DNA from: Azospirillum tabaci
GTDB lineage: Bacteria > Pseudomonadota > Alphaproteobacteria > Azospirillales > Azospirillaceae
NCBI RefSeq assembly: GCF_014596085.1
Contig: NZ_JACCJY010000001.1
Location: 248,001-312,000 of the forward strand
Length of the DNA stretch: 64,000 bases
Direction of reading: 5' to 3'
The notes beneath the pieces were generated by a model, which did not search any database, was not told where the DNA came from, and worked only from the letters and a program-made list of their open reading frames with translations. A program made the translations under genes and the position numbers. Of the stretch, positions 45,093 to 53,593 are shown piece after piece. The first letter of the stretch is position 1; each line of letters opens with the position of its first letter.

Positions 45093-46361
45093 TCAGGCTG
45101 TGCCGGCGTGACCCGCCCGGCGGCCGGCGATCCGCCCGGCCAGCAGGGTCATCGGCTGGGTCAGCGCGGTGACCACCACCGCCATCAGCACCATGGCGGA
45201 GAAGCAGGCGTCCGACAGCACACCGGCCTCCAGCAGGATGGTCAGGACGATCACCTCCATCAGCCCCTTACAGGACATCAGCGTGCCGAGCCGCCAGGAA
45301 TCGGCGGCGCTCTCGCCCGACAGCCGGGCGGGCAGGGCGGTGCCCAGAACCTTGCCCAGGATGGTCGCCACCGTCGCCAGAGCGAAGACCCACCATTGCG
45401 CCGCGGCGGCGAGGTCGAGATTGACCTTCAGACCGGTCAGGGTGAAGAAGAAGGGCAGCAGGATCAGCGTGGCGAAATGCTCCAGCCGGTCCAGGATGGC
45501 CGCCGCCAGCCGCCGCGGCATGACCGTGCCGGCGACGAAGGCGCCCAGGATGTAGTGCAGCCCGATCAGCTCCGTCACCGCGGCGGAACCGAGCAGGGCG
45601 GCGCAGGTGACCACCACCACCATGTCGCCGACATCACCGTCCGGGGCGATGCGGTTCATCAGCCGGGTCAGCAGGGGGCGCGCGAACAGCGCCGTCGCGG
45701 CCAGATAGGCGAAGCCCAGGACGGCGATCCACGCCACCCCGGCGAAGCCGCCGCTTCCCCCCGCCGCCAGGGCCAGCACGGCGGTGATGAGAATCCACAG
45801 CAGCGCGTCGTTGACCGCCGCGTAGCCCAGCGCCAACCGGCCGACCCGCTCCCCGAGCAGACCCATCTCGCGCAGGATGGCGCCCAGCACCGGCAGCGCG
45901 GTCACCCCGACGCAGATGCCGAAGCCCGCGGCGAACAGCAGCGGGTCGGCCTTCGGTCCGGCCATCTCCGGGAAGGCGCCGACGATCCACCAGCCGAGCG
46001 CCCCGCCGAGCAGGGTCGGCACCATCATGCTCGACAGGCTGATCCCGACGAAGGCGCGACCGCGGCCCTTGAACTCCTCCAGATCGAGATGCAGCCCGGT
46101 CAGGAAGGCGAAGAAGACCACGGCGAGCAGAGCCAGACCGGAGAGCGGCGCCAGCGATCCCTTGGCGAACAGCGGTTGCCAGAGTTCCGGGGCGGCCTGC
46201 CCGAGAACCGAAGGGCCGAGCGCGATCCCGAACAGGATCTGGATGACCACCATCGGGGCCACATGCTTCAGGCCGGACAGCCGCCACAACAGGAACGGAC
46301 CGGCGATCAGCAGGATCGCCTGGAGGAGGAACAGCAGCGCCGGCGTCAGCTCGACGGGCAT
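45093..46361 (-). CDS. CPA2-family cation/proton antiporter
   Basis: 422 residues with about 12-13 transmembrane helices of the Kef/NapA class. The core motif is CVGVTALPVLGAIL, and a conserved NDALLW (Asn-Asp, as in electrogenic NapA-type antiporters) follows in helix 5-6. There is no C-terminal TrkA-N domain. It should exchange Na+ or K+ for H+. The start is 4 bases after the engB stop, so the pair is likely co-transcribed. Confidence 0.85.
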   Translation of the reverse strand: MPVELTPALLFLLQAILLIAGPFLLWRLSGLKHVAPMVVIQILFGIALGPSVLGQAAPELWQPLFAKGSLAPLSGLALLAVVFFAFLTGLHLDLEEFKGRGRAFVGISLSSMMVPTLLGGALGWWIVGAFPEMAGPKADPLLFAAGFGICVGVTALPVLGAILREMGLLGERVGRLALGYAAVNDALLWILITAVLALAAGGSGGFAGVAWIAVLGFAYLAATALFARPLLTRLMNRIAPDGDVGDMVVVVTCAALLGSAAVTELIGLHYILGAFVAGTVMPRRLAAAILDRLEHFATLILLPFFFTLTGLKVNLDLAAAAQWWVFALATVATILGKVLGTALPARLSGESAADSWRLGTLMSCKGLMEVIVLTILLEAGVLSDACFSAMVLMAVVVTALTQPMTLLAGRIAGRRAGHAGTA

Positions 46362-46365
46362 CGGG

Positions 46366-47028
46366 TCATCCCAGGCTGGCGAGCTGGGCGAGGCTGGCCC
46401 GCAGCTCGGCGATTCCCTGGCCCTTCTCGGAGCTGGTGACGTGGATCTCCGGGAAGGCGGCGGGGTGCTTCTTGATGGCCGCGACGGTGCGCTTGCTCAC
46501 CTCGGCCAGCTCCTGCGACCGCACCTTGTCCGACTTGGTCAGGACGACGACGTAGGGCACCGCCGCCTGATCGAGCATCGTCATGATCTCCTCGTCGTTG
46601 GGCTTCAGCCCGTGGCGCGAATCGACCAGCACCAGAGCCCGGCGCAGCGTGACGCGGCCGCGCAGGAAGCGGCGGACCATGTCGTTCCAGATCTCGATCT
46701 TCTCCTTCGACTCCTTGGCGTAGCCGTAGCCGGGCATGTCCACCAGCTTCAGCCGGTTGCCGAGGTTGAAGAAGTTGAGCTGCTGGGTGCGGCCCGGCGT
46801 GTTGGAGGTGCGGGCCAGCGTCTTGCGCCCGGTCAGCGCGTTGACGAGGCTGGACTTGCCGACGTTGGAGCGCCCGGCGAAGGCGACCTCCGGCAGGTCG
46901 GCCTCCGGCAGCTGCTCCGCCGTCTGGGCGCCCCAGATGAAATCGCATTCCTTGGCGAACAGAAGCCGCCCCGCTTCCAGGGCCTCCTCGTCGAAACCGG
47001 AGATCGGGGAGCTGCTGGAAGAGGTCAT
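46366..47028 (-). CDS. engB: Ribosome-biogenesis GTP-binding protein EngB/YihA
   Basis: A 220-residue small GTPase. G1 is GRSNVGKSS, G2 region SNTPGRTQQLNFF, G3 DMPGYG, G4 TKSD and G5 TSSEK. It helps large-subunit assembly. The ATG at 47028 was chosen; the upstream in-frame part to 47106 is not conserved in type. It is part of the conserved rpmH-rnpA-yidD-yidC-engB order. Confidence 0.95.
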   Translation of the reverse strand: MTSSSSSPISGFDEEALEAGRLLFAKECDFIWGAQTAEQLPEADLPEVAFAGRSNVGKSSLVNALTGRKTLARTSNTPGRTQQLNFFNLGNRLKLVDMPGYGYAKESKEKIEIWNDMVRRFLRGRVTLRRALVLVDSRHGLKPNDEEIMTMLDQAAVPYVVVLTKSDKVRSQELAEVSKRTVAAIKKHPAAFPEIHVTSSEKGQGIAELRASLAQLASLG

Positions 47029-47172
47029 GGACGGCGCTTTCGAAAGACACGGGGTACGGATGATCGTGACCGGCCCAAAACATAACCGCCGGCAAACGCC
47101 CGTCAAGGGAGGCGCTTGCCGGCGGTCGATGCCCTGATGTCAGGGAAGCCGGGTATCAGGCGAAGAGAACCC

Positions 47173-48912
47173 TCAGGTCACCTTCACACCGTCCTGCCGC
47201 ATGATGATCCACTGCTGGGCGATGGACAGGGTGTTGTTCCAGGCCCAGTAGATCACCAGACCAGCCGGGAAGCTGGCGAGCATGAAGGTGAAGATGATCG
47301 GCAGGAACTGGAACACCTTCTGCTGCACCGGATCGGGCGGTGCCGGGTTCAGCTTCTGCTGGAAGTACATGGTGATGCCCATGATGATCGGCCACAGGCC
47401 CAGCATCAGGATGTGCGGCGGCTGCCACGGGATCAGACCGAACAGGTTGAAGATGGTGGTCGGATCGGGCGCGGACAGGTCGTGGATCCAGCCGAAGAAC
47501 GGCGCGTGCCGCATTTCGATGGTCACGAACAGCACCTTGTACAGCGCGAAGAAGACCGGGATCTGGATCAGGATCGGCAGGCAGCCCGACACCGGCGAGA
47601 CCTTCTCGCGCTTGTAGAGCGCCATCATCTCCTGGTTCAGGCGGACCTTGTCGTCGCCGAAGCGGTCGCGCAGCTCCATCATCTTGGGCTGCAGCTTCTT
47701 CATCTTGGCCATCGCGTGATAGGACTTGTTGGCCAGCGGGAAGAAGGCCAGCTTCACGATCACGGTGAAGACCAGGATGGCGACGCCGAAGTTGCCGAAC
47801 AGGCGGCCCAGCAGGTCCAGCCCGTAGAAGAACGGCTTGGTCAGGAAGTAGAACCAGCCGAAGTCGATCGCCAGATCGAAGTTGGCGATGCCCAGCTTGT
47901 CCGAATAGTCGTCCAGCAGGCGGACCTGCTTGGCGCCGGCGAACAGGCGGTCGGTCAGTTCGATGGTGGCGCCGGGGGCGACCTCCACGGCCTTGCCGAG
48001 CGTGTCGACCTGATAGCGGTCGGCGGCGCCGGGGGCGGAGTGGACGAAGCGGGCGGTGATCGGGGCCTTCTGGTCGGGGACCAGCGAGACCAGCCAGTAC
48101 TTGTCGGTGATGCCGATCCAGCCGCCGGTCGACTGGGCGGAGATGGTGCCGGCCTTGCGCAGGTCGTCGTACTTGTGCTCGTTCAGCTTGCCGTCGAAGA
48201 CGCCGAGCGGGCCCTCATGCAGGATGTAGTAGCCGTCGGTGTGCGGCGTGCCGGCGCGGCTGACCAGGCTGTAGGGCAGCAGGCTGACCGGGGCGGAGCC
48301 GGTGTTGCGCACCTTCTGGGTGACCGTGAACATGAAGTTCGGATCGACCGCGATGGTGCGCTCGAACACCAGCCCCTTGCCGTTGTCCCAGGTCAGGACC
48401 AGCGGCTGGTCCGGCGTCAGCGCGGTGCCGGCGGCGGTCCAGCGGGTGTCGGCGCCGGGAACCGGCTGCGACTTGTCCTCCGGAACCCAGCCGAACTCGG
48501 CGTAATAGGCCTCGGGCGTGCCGGCGGGGGCCAGCAGGACGATTTCCGGGCTCTTGGGATCGGGGGTGACGCGGTAGTCGGCCAGCGTCAGGTCGTCGAT
48601 GCGGCCCCCAACCAGATTGACCGATCCGTGCAGCGACGGCGTGTTGATCTTGACGCGCGTTCCGGCGGCCATCTGCTCGGCGAGCAGGCCGGCGCGGTCG
48701 CGGACCGTGGCGGGAGCCGCCGTGCCGGGGACCGAACCGGGAGCGGCGCCCGGAGCGGGCGCGGCGCCGGGGGCGACCGACTGCTCCGTCTGGGCGGCCT
48801 GCTGCGCAGCCTGCTGCTGCTTCACCCGGGGTCCATCGTAGAAATATTGGAATCCCAGGAGGATGGCGATCGACAGAGCGATCGCGAGGATGAGGTTGCG
48901 TTGATCGGTCAT
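47173..48912 (-). CDS. yidC: Membrane protein insertase YidC
   Basis: A 579-residue insertase. The first transmembrane segment is LILAIALSIAILLGFQYFYDG. A large periplasmic beta domain follows (residues ~60-350), and then a five-helix core beginning FGWFYFLTKPFFYGLDLLG with a cytoplasmic loop KKLQPKMMELRDRFGDDK. The C-terminal SFPAGLVIYWAWNNTLSI is typical. Works with SecYEG or alone. ATG 48912 matches the usual MTDQRNLI start. It follows yidD by 26 bases. Confidence 0.95.
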   Translation of the reverse strand: MTDQRNLILAIALSIAILLGFQYFYDGPRVKQQQAAQQAAQTEQSVAPGAAPAPGAAPGSVPGTAAPATVRDRAGLLAEQMAAGTRVKINTPSLHGSVNLVGGRIDDLTLADYRVTPDPKSPEIVLLAPAGTPEAYYAEFGWVPEDKSQPVPGADTRWTAAGTALTPDQPLVLTWDNGKGLVFERTIAVDPNFMFTVTQKVRNTGSAPVSLLPYSLVSRAGTPHTDGYYILHEGPLGVFDGKLNEHKYDDLRKAGTISAQSTGGWIGITDKYWLVSLVPDQKAPITARFVHSAPGAADRYQVDTLGKAVEVAPGATIELTDRLFAGAKQVRLLDDYSDKLGIANFDLAIDFGWFYFLTKPFFYGLDLLGRLFGNFGVAILVFTVIVKLAFFPLANKSYHAMAKMKKLQPKMMELRDRFGDDKVRLNQEMMALYKREKVSPVSGCLPILIQIPVFFALYKVLFVTIEMRHAPFFGWIHDLSAPDPTTIFNLFGLIPWQPPHILMLGLWPIIMGITMYFQQKLNPAPPDPVQQKVFQFLPIIFTFMLASFPAGLVIYWAWNNTLSIAQQWIIMRQDGVKVT

Positions 48913-48938
48913 GGCATCCCGGTTGCCGTGGGCCTTCA

Positions 48939-49259
48939 TCAAGAAGGGGGCCGAACGCCGGCTTTCAGGCCGGCATGCGAATTGCTGCATCGATGCGCCG
49001 CCTCGTCCGGCCCGTGCGAACAGCGGGTGGACCGCCCCGGTTCGGGCACGGGATCATATCCCCACCCGCCCCAGGGATGGCAGCGCAGAAGCCTCCGGAC
49101 GGTCAGCCAACTGCCCCGGATCGCTCCGTGCTTAGATAGCGCATCCAGCGCATAGTTTGAACAGGTCGGCTGAAATCGGCAGTGCCACCCGATGAAGGGC
49201 GACAGGGTCCACTGATAGCCGACCACGAGCGCGCGCAGAAAATAGGCGAGCGGGCTCAC
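48939..49259 (-). CDS. yidD: Membrane protein insertion efficiency factor YidD
   Basis: A 106-residue protein with an amphipathic N-terminus and the family core [20 protein letters not shown] and [17 protein letters not shown] 49259 overlaps the rnpA stop as GTGA. The C-terminus past GYDPVPEP is longer than usual by about 30 residues and Cys/His-rich. It is thought to help YidC-dependent insertion. Confidence 0.93.
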   Translation of the reverse strand: MSPLAYFLRALVVGYQWTLSPFIGWHCRFQPTCSNYALDALSKHGAIRGSWLTVRRLLRCHPWGGWGYDPVPEPGRSTRCSHGPDEAAHRCSNSHAGLKAGVRPPS

Positions 49260-49723
49260 GCGCCGGTCTCCCCGCCGCCGGAACCGTTGCCGGTCCCGCC
49301 GTTGGGTGTGACGGCGTTTGGCCCGCCATTCACCTCGTTCTTGGACGCATCGCGCCACAGACCGAGGCGTTTCAGCGCCGCGATCAGATCGCCCAGCAGC
49401 TCCGTCCACGGCCGTTCGGCCGTCGCGGCGCGGGCCACCAGCACGAAATCGTGACCGGGGGCCGCGTGGGCGATCAGAATTTGGCGGGCCGCTTCGCGAA
49501 GGCGGCGGCGTGCGCGATTGCGCACGACCGCGTTCCCCACTTTGCGGCTCGCCGTCAGGCCAAGACGAATCGGCGGCTCGCCAGGGGCGGGCCGCTGCCG
49601 TTCGTCGTGTCGGCGCACCTGCAGGATAAGGCCGGGAGCCACATGCTTGCGCCGTGTACCGGCCACGGCCAGAAACTCCGGCCGCCGCTTCAGGCGCCCG
49701 ACCCTGGGGTCCGGCGCCGCCAT
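49256..49723 (-). CDS. rnpA: Ribonuclease P protein component
   Basis: A 155-residue basic protein that assists RNase P RNA in tRNA 5' processing. The RNR motif is [18 protein letters not shown]. The N-terminus [13 protein letters not shown] and [12 protein letters not shown] are typical. A C-terminal extension with [12 protein letters not shown] is longer than in enterobacteria and low in complexity. It overlaps yidD and lies 5 bases after rpmH. Confidence 0.95.
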   Translation of the reverse strand: MAAPDPRVGRLKRRPEFLAVAGTRRKHVAPGLILQVRRHDERQRPAPGEPPIRLGLTASRKVGNAVVRNRARRRLREAARQILIAHAAPGHDFVLVARAATAERPWTELLGDLIAALKRLGLWRDASKNEVNGGPNAVTPNGGTGNGSGGGETGA

Positions 49724-49728
49724 GCGTA

Positions 49729-49863
49729 TCAGGCGCTCAGGACCTTGCGGCCCTTGGCGCGACGGCGGGCAATCACCTTGCGGCCACCGACGGTCGCCAT
49801 GCGGGCGCGGAAGCCATGCCGGCGCTTGCGCACGATTTTGCTGGGCTGGAACGTGCGTTTCAC
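49729..49863 (-). CDS. rpmH: 50S ribosomal protein L34
   Basis: A 44-residue, very basic protein: [20 protein letters not shown] and [16 protein letters not shown]. The start is GTG at 49863, with GAGGAG 9 bases upstream. It is the first gene of the rpmH-rnpA-yidD-yidC-engB operon. Confidence 0.97.
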   Translation of the reverse strand: MKRTFQPSKIVRKRRHGFRARMATVGGRKVIARRRAKGRKVLSA

Positions 49864-49905
49864 GGCACCATACTCCTCGATCTCAGGGCAAAAAATGAGC
49901 CCCGC

Positions 49906-49934
49906 TGTATAGAGGTCCCGCCCCCCGGAGTCAA
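49906..49934 (-). promoter_or_regulatory. Promoter of the rpmH operon
   Basis: On the minus strand TTGACT (49929-49934), exactly 17 bases, then TATACA (49906-49911). A near-consensus sigma70 promoter, 43 bases upstream of the rpmH start. Confidence 0.85.
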
Positions 49935-50080
49935 TCACGCGCTGCCACCCAAGCGTGGGAAATATTCTCCGTCCGGATGGAAGGTGGCGCAAAGGAGGGT
50001 GAAAAGGGGTAGGGGCCTGCCTCCCCCGCCGTGCGGCGTGTTTACCCCCTGACATCGCGAAAGGTCCGGGGGAAGTCGGC

Positions 50081-51583
50081 ATGCTGCACCGGCGGCAATT
50101 CATCGTGTCCAGAAACGCCCATGCGCTCCGTCCGGATTGGGTGAGCCGTGACATCGGCGGGCTGGTCCTGTCCCATTGTCCCGATCTGCCGGTCCGGCGT
50201 GTGCTGGGCGCCGACAAGACGGTTTGGCACCTGCTGGGGCTTCCCGTGCAGACCGACCCGGCGCGCCCCGACCCGGTGGAGGCGCTGACCGCCGCGCGCG
50301 CCGGGGACATCGCGGAGCTGTGCCGTTCCTGGACGGGGCGCTGGCTTCTGCTCAACAACCGGGCGGTCCATCTCGACACCGGCGGGACCCTCGGCTGCTT
50401 CTACGGGATGGTGGACGGCGCGTTGACCCTCACCTCCAGCGCCGGGGTGATGGCGGAACTGCTGGGCGAGGAGGCGAGCTTCCGCCGTCCGCTGGCCCAC
50501 GAGGCCGGGCTGGACTGGTACCCGCTGCCCGGTTCCGGGCTGGCGGGGGTGCGTCGGCTGCTGCCGACCCAGGTGCTCGACCCCGCCCGCCCGATGGACG
50601 ATCCGGGCTTCCTGACCTTCCGCCGGCCCTTCCCGGCGGTGCCGCCGGGCTTTTCCGATTCGCTCGCCTATGAGCGGATGGAGTCCATCCTGGTCACCGC
50701 CATCCGCAACCTGCACCGAACCCTGTCGGGGCCGGAAGGCGGCAACCGCCCGCTGATGCTCCAGCTCACCGCCGGCTACGACACGCGGCTGCTGCTGGCG
50801 GCGGCGCACAAGGCCGAGGTGCCCTTCGCCACCTTCACCTTCGACCACCGCGACCTGACGCCGGGCGACCGCAAGCTGCCGCCGAAGCTGGCCCGGTTGG
50901 CCGGGGTGGAGCATCACCTGATCCCCTGTCCGCCGCTGGACGCCCAGCGGGCGCGCGACTACGCCGCCCACACCGGCGGGCACACCGCGGCGATGGACGG
51001 GGAGTTCTACGCCAACGGCGCCTGGGACGGTGTACCGGAGGGCGCGGTGGTCCTGCACGGCGGCGTCTTCGAGGTGGCGCGCTGCTTCTACTGGGGACAG
51101 ATCCCGCCGGGACTCGCCGCGGACGGCGAGGACACCGCCGCGCGCCTGTTCGACGCCTTCCGCGGCAAGCTCTACAACCCGCCGTCCCACTGCGAGGCCC
51201 TGCGCGAGTGGCTGGCCTGGGTGGTCAAGACGCCGGACGTCCTGCCGGGGGGTACGATGGACCTGCGCGACCGCTTCTATCTGGAGCAGCGGGTGGCCGG
51301 CTGGCTGTCAGCCATCGACCAGGGGGTGGACCTGACCGGGCGGCAGCTCTTCCAGGTCGGCAACTGCGCGGACTTCCTGGCGATCGCCCTGGCCATGCCG
51401 GTGGATGTCCGCCGCTCCAGCCAGCATCAGGCGGAGCTGATCCGCCGCATGGCCCCCGACCTGCTGAGCGAGCCGATCAACCCGCCGCAGCCCGCCGTGC
51501 TGCGCCAGCTCCGCAAGCTGCCGCGCCGCCTGAACAAGCTGCGCACGGCGATCGGGCACCATTTGGCGCGAACGTCGGCGTAG
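50081..51583 (+). CDS. Asparagine-synthase-fold protein in polysaccharide locus
   Basis: About 500 residues. Residues ~80-150 look like the non-catalytic, N-terminal amidotransferase-like part of asparagine synthase B ([17 protein letters not shown] and [10 protein letters not shown]), and there is no N-terminal Cys nucleophile. Residues ~225-245 hold the PP-loop ATP-pyrophosphatase motif in a variant form, [12 protein letters not shown] (canonical SGGxDSR). The C-terminal half is less recognisable. It may adenylate or amidate an acid, for example a sugar or amino acid, in polysaccharide modification. It begins the surface-polysaccharide region, convergent with two glycosyltransferase genes. 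It could not be matched to a known enzyme. Confidence 0.75.
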   Translation: MLHRRQFIVSRNAHALRPDWVSRDIGGLVLSHCPDLPVRRVLGADKTVWHLLGLPVQTDPARPDPVEALTAARAGDIAELCRSWTGRWLLLNNRAVHLDTGGTLGCFYGMVDGALTLTSSAGVMAELLGEEASFRRPLAHEAGLDWYPLPGSGLAGVRRLLPTQVLDPARPMDDPGFLTFRRPFPAVPPGFSDSLAYERMESILVTAIRNLHRTLSGPEGGNRPLMLQLTAGYDTRLLLAAAHKAEVPFATFTFDHRDLTPGDRKLPPKLARLAGVEHHLIPCPPLDAQRARDYAAHTGGHTAAMDGEFYANGAWDGVPEGAVVLHGGVFEVARCFYWGQIPPGLAADGEDTAARLFDAFRGKLYNPPSHCEALREWLAWVVKTPDVLPGGTMDLRDRFYLEQRVAGWLSAIDQGVDLTGRQLFQVGNCADFLAIALAMPVDVRRSSQHQAELIRRMAPDLLSEPINPPQPAVLRQLRKLPRRLNKLRTAIGHHLARTSA

Positions 51584-51606
51584 GTGGTGGCGGCTTTAAG
51601 GGGGGC

Positions 51607-51655
51607 GGCTTGCCCCCACCCTAACCCTCCCCCGCTGGGCGGGGGAGGGGATTGT
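51607..51655. repeat. Dispersed GC hairpin repeat, copy at GT2 3' end
   Basis: Hairpin 51625-51649 with 11-base arms ccctcccccgc / gcgggggaggg, preceded by cccccaccctaa. Same family as at 12331 and 39393. It covers the stop region and last codons of the GT2 gene. Confidence 0.85.
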
Positions 51656-52544
51656 GGGCTGGCGCCGGGTCGGATTGGGGAAGGCCGGGTGCGGCCGTCT
51701 TGGAGAGGTGCAGCCAGCGGCGGTAGGCGTCCTCGCTGACGGGCACGCGGTGCTTCAGGCCGACGCGGAGGATCTCCGGCAGGGCCAGCAGGACCTTCAG
51801 GTCGGTCAGCCTCGGGCCGTGGCGCAGGTTCTTCCAGCTGTTGCCGATCCAGCTCCGCGCGAAGCGCCAGGGGAGCAGGCGGGCGGGGCAGCGGGCGATC
51901 TCTCGGATCAGGTCGTTGCGGTGGTTGTAGAAGCGCTCCAGCCCCGGCTTGCGGCCCTTCTCGCTCTTGTCGTGATAGACCATGACGCCGGGCAGCGCGA
52001 CCACCCGGTGGCCGGCGCCGATCAGCCGCAGGCAGCGGTCCTTCTCCTCCCCCTGGCGGTACAGCTCCGGCATGTAGAGGCCGACGGCGGCGACCGCGCT
52101 GCGGCGCAGCAGATGGCCGCAGCCGACGTACCAGGGCGCGTCGAAGGGGTCGGCCCGCCGCGGGAAATAGACCAGACCGTCGCGCGTCTCGATGTTGCAG
52201 GCCACCGCCGCCACGTCCGCGTGAGTCTCCATGTAGGCCACCGCGCGGGCGAGGCCGTCCGGCTCGGCGAACCAGGAATCGTCGTCCACCGACAGCACGT
52301 AATCGCCCGCCGTGTTCACGAAGCCGAAGTTGCGGGCGTAGATCAGCCCGGCGTTGTGCGGCAGCCGGACGTAGCGGACGGTGGGGAACTCCCCCCGCAC
52401 CATCGCGTCGGTGCCGTCCGTGGACCCGTCGTCCACCACCAGGATCTCGGCGACGGGGTGCGTCTGGGCCAGCAGGCGGGACAGCGCGGTGCGAAGCTCC
52501 GGCGCGCGGTTGAAGGTGGCGATGACGGCGCTGACGGTGGGCAT
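51621..52544 (-). CDS. Glycosyltransferase family 2
   Basis: 307 residues. VSAVIATFNRAPELRTAL, the nucleotide-binding LVVDDGSTDGTDAM, and a DxD-like ion-binding LSVDDDSWF are present. No membrane helix. Its last residues, NPLPRPAGEG, are encoded by the dispersed repeat. Should transfer a sugar from a nucleotide donor; sugar unknown. Its start overlaps the stop of the next upstream gene as ATGA. The natural end may be earlier, near the final helix. Confidence 0.88.
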   Translation of the reverse strand: MPTVSAVIATFNRAPELRTALSRLLAQTHPVAEILVVDDGSTDGTDAMVRGEFPTVRYVRLPHNAGLIYARNFGFVNTAGDYVLSVDDDSWFAEPDGLARAVAYMETHADVAAVACNIETRDGLVYFPRRADPFDAPWYVGCGHLLRRSAVAAVGLYMPELYRQGEEKDRCLRLIGAGHRVVALPGVMVYHDKSEKGRKPGLERFYNHRNDLIREIARCPARLLPWRFARSWIGNSWKNLRHGPRLTDLKVLLALPEILRVGLKHRVPVSEDAYRRWLHLSKTAAPGLPQSDPAPAHNPLPRPAGEG

Positions 52545-53593
52545 CAGGCGACCTCGCTGGAGGACGACGAGGCGGCGCGCGGCCGCTCGGGCAGAGGCAG
52601 CCGGACCGGCGGGCGCTTCAGCTCCTCCGGATACTCGTCGCGCAGGCCGGACAGGTAGCTGTCCAGGAAGACGCGCAAGCCCCGGAAGTCCCGGTTCACC
52701 AGATAATGGGCGGTGTATTTGGCGATCATGCGCGGGATCACCCCCGCCTTCTCGTAGTTGGCGTGGATGTAGCCCATGTTGCGGAAGAAATGCGGCGCCC
52801 GGTCAGCCCGCATCGTCTCCACCGTGCCCAGCCGGCCGCCCAGCACCTTGTGCTCCGTCCGCGACATGCCGGGATGGATGTGGAGCGCCTTCACCGCCGT
52901 GCCGACCTTCAGCCCGGCGCGGCGTGCGCGCAGGGTGAACTCGTACTCGTCGCCCCAGATGAACATCTCGCGCTTCACGTTGCCGATCCGCTCGAACACC
53001 GCCCGCCCGATCAGCGTGCCGTTGAACAGGGCGATGGTGCCCGGCACCAGCCCGTCCACCGCCCGCGCCATCAGGCTGTCCGGGTCGCGGGTGCCCTGCA
53101 TGGGGAAGGCCAGGGTGGAGCGGTCCTCCGCCGCCAGCACCAGCGGGCCGACCATGGACAGGCCGTGGTGCCGCGCCTGGACCAGCAGCTCGGCCAGCGA
53201 GCCCGGCTGCGGGATGCCGTCGTCGTCGGTGCTCCAGATCCAGCGGGCGCCGAGGCCGAGCGCCGTCTCGAAGGCGGTGTGGTAGGCGCCGGCGGAGCCG
53301 CAATTGGCCTGCCGCACCACGACCAGCGCGTCGTCCCACGCCTCCTTCTGCGCGGCCAGCCACTCCGGCGTGCCGTCGCTGGATCCGCTGTCCACCACCA
53401 CCAGCCGCTCCGGTCGCGGGTGCTGCCCGAGGATCGCCGCGACGCAGGTGGCCAGAAGCGGCAGGCGGTTGTGGGTGACGACGATCGCCACGACGCCTTG
53501 GGCGATGTCCGCCGGGACGCTGTTTGCCGGGCCGTCGTCTGCCGGGAATATGTCCTGAGCCATGGCTGGGCGGTTCCTCCTGGTCCTGTCCAT
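52544..53593 (-). CDS. Glycosyltransferase family 2 (GlfT2/rhamnosyltransferase-like)
   Basis: 349 residues. VAIVVTHNRLPLLATCV, LVVVDSGSSDGTPEWL, and a metal-binding IWSTDDDGIP. MFIWGDEYEFTLRARRAG is the acceptor/base region typical of GT2 enzymes such as galactofuranosyl or rhamnosyl transferases. ATG 53593 is used, since it overlaps the upstream stop as ATGA; an internal ATG at 53563 has a distant GGAGG. The C-terminus ends in a serine run. Part of the minus-strand polysaccharide operon. Confidence 0.88.
   Translation of the reverse strand: MDRTRRNRPAMAQDIFPADDGPANSVPADIAQGVVAIVVTHNRLPLLATCVAAILGQHPRPERLVVVDSGSSDGTPEWLAAQKEAWDDALVVVRQANCGSAGAYHTAFETALGLGARWIWSTDDDGIPQPGSLAELLVQARHHGLSMVGPLVLAAEDRSTLAFPMQGTRDPDSLMARAVDGLVPGTIALFNGTLIGRAVFERIGNVKREMFIWGDEYEFTLRARRAGLKVGTAVKALHIHPGMSRTEHKVLGGRLGTVETMRADRAPHFFRNMGYIHANYEKAGVIPRMIAKYTAHYLVNRDFRGLRVFLDSYLSGLRDEYPEELKRPPVRLPLPERPRAASSSSSEVA

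Noticed and set aside
45108..46439. Plus-strand frame opposite the cation antiporter
   Set aside because: Gln/His/Arg-rich with no hydrophobic pattern; the minus frame gives a clear multi-helix transporter.
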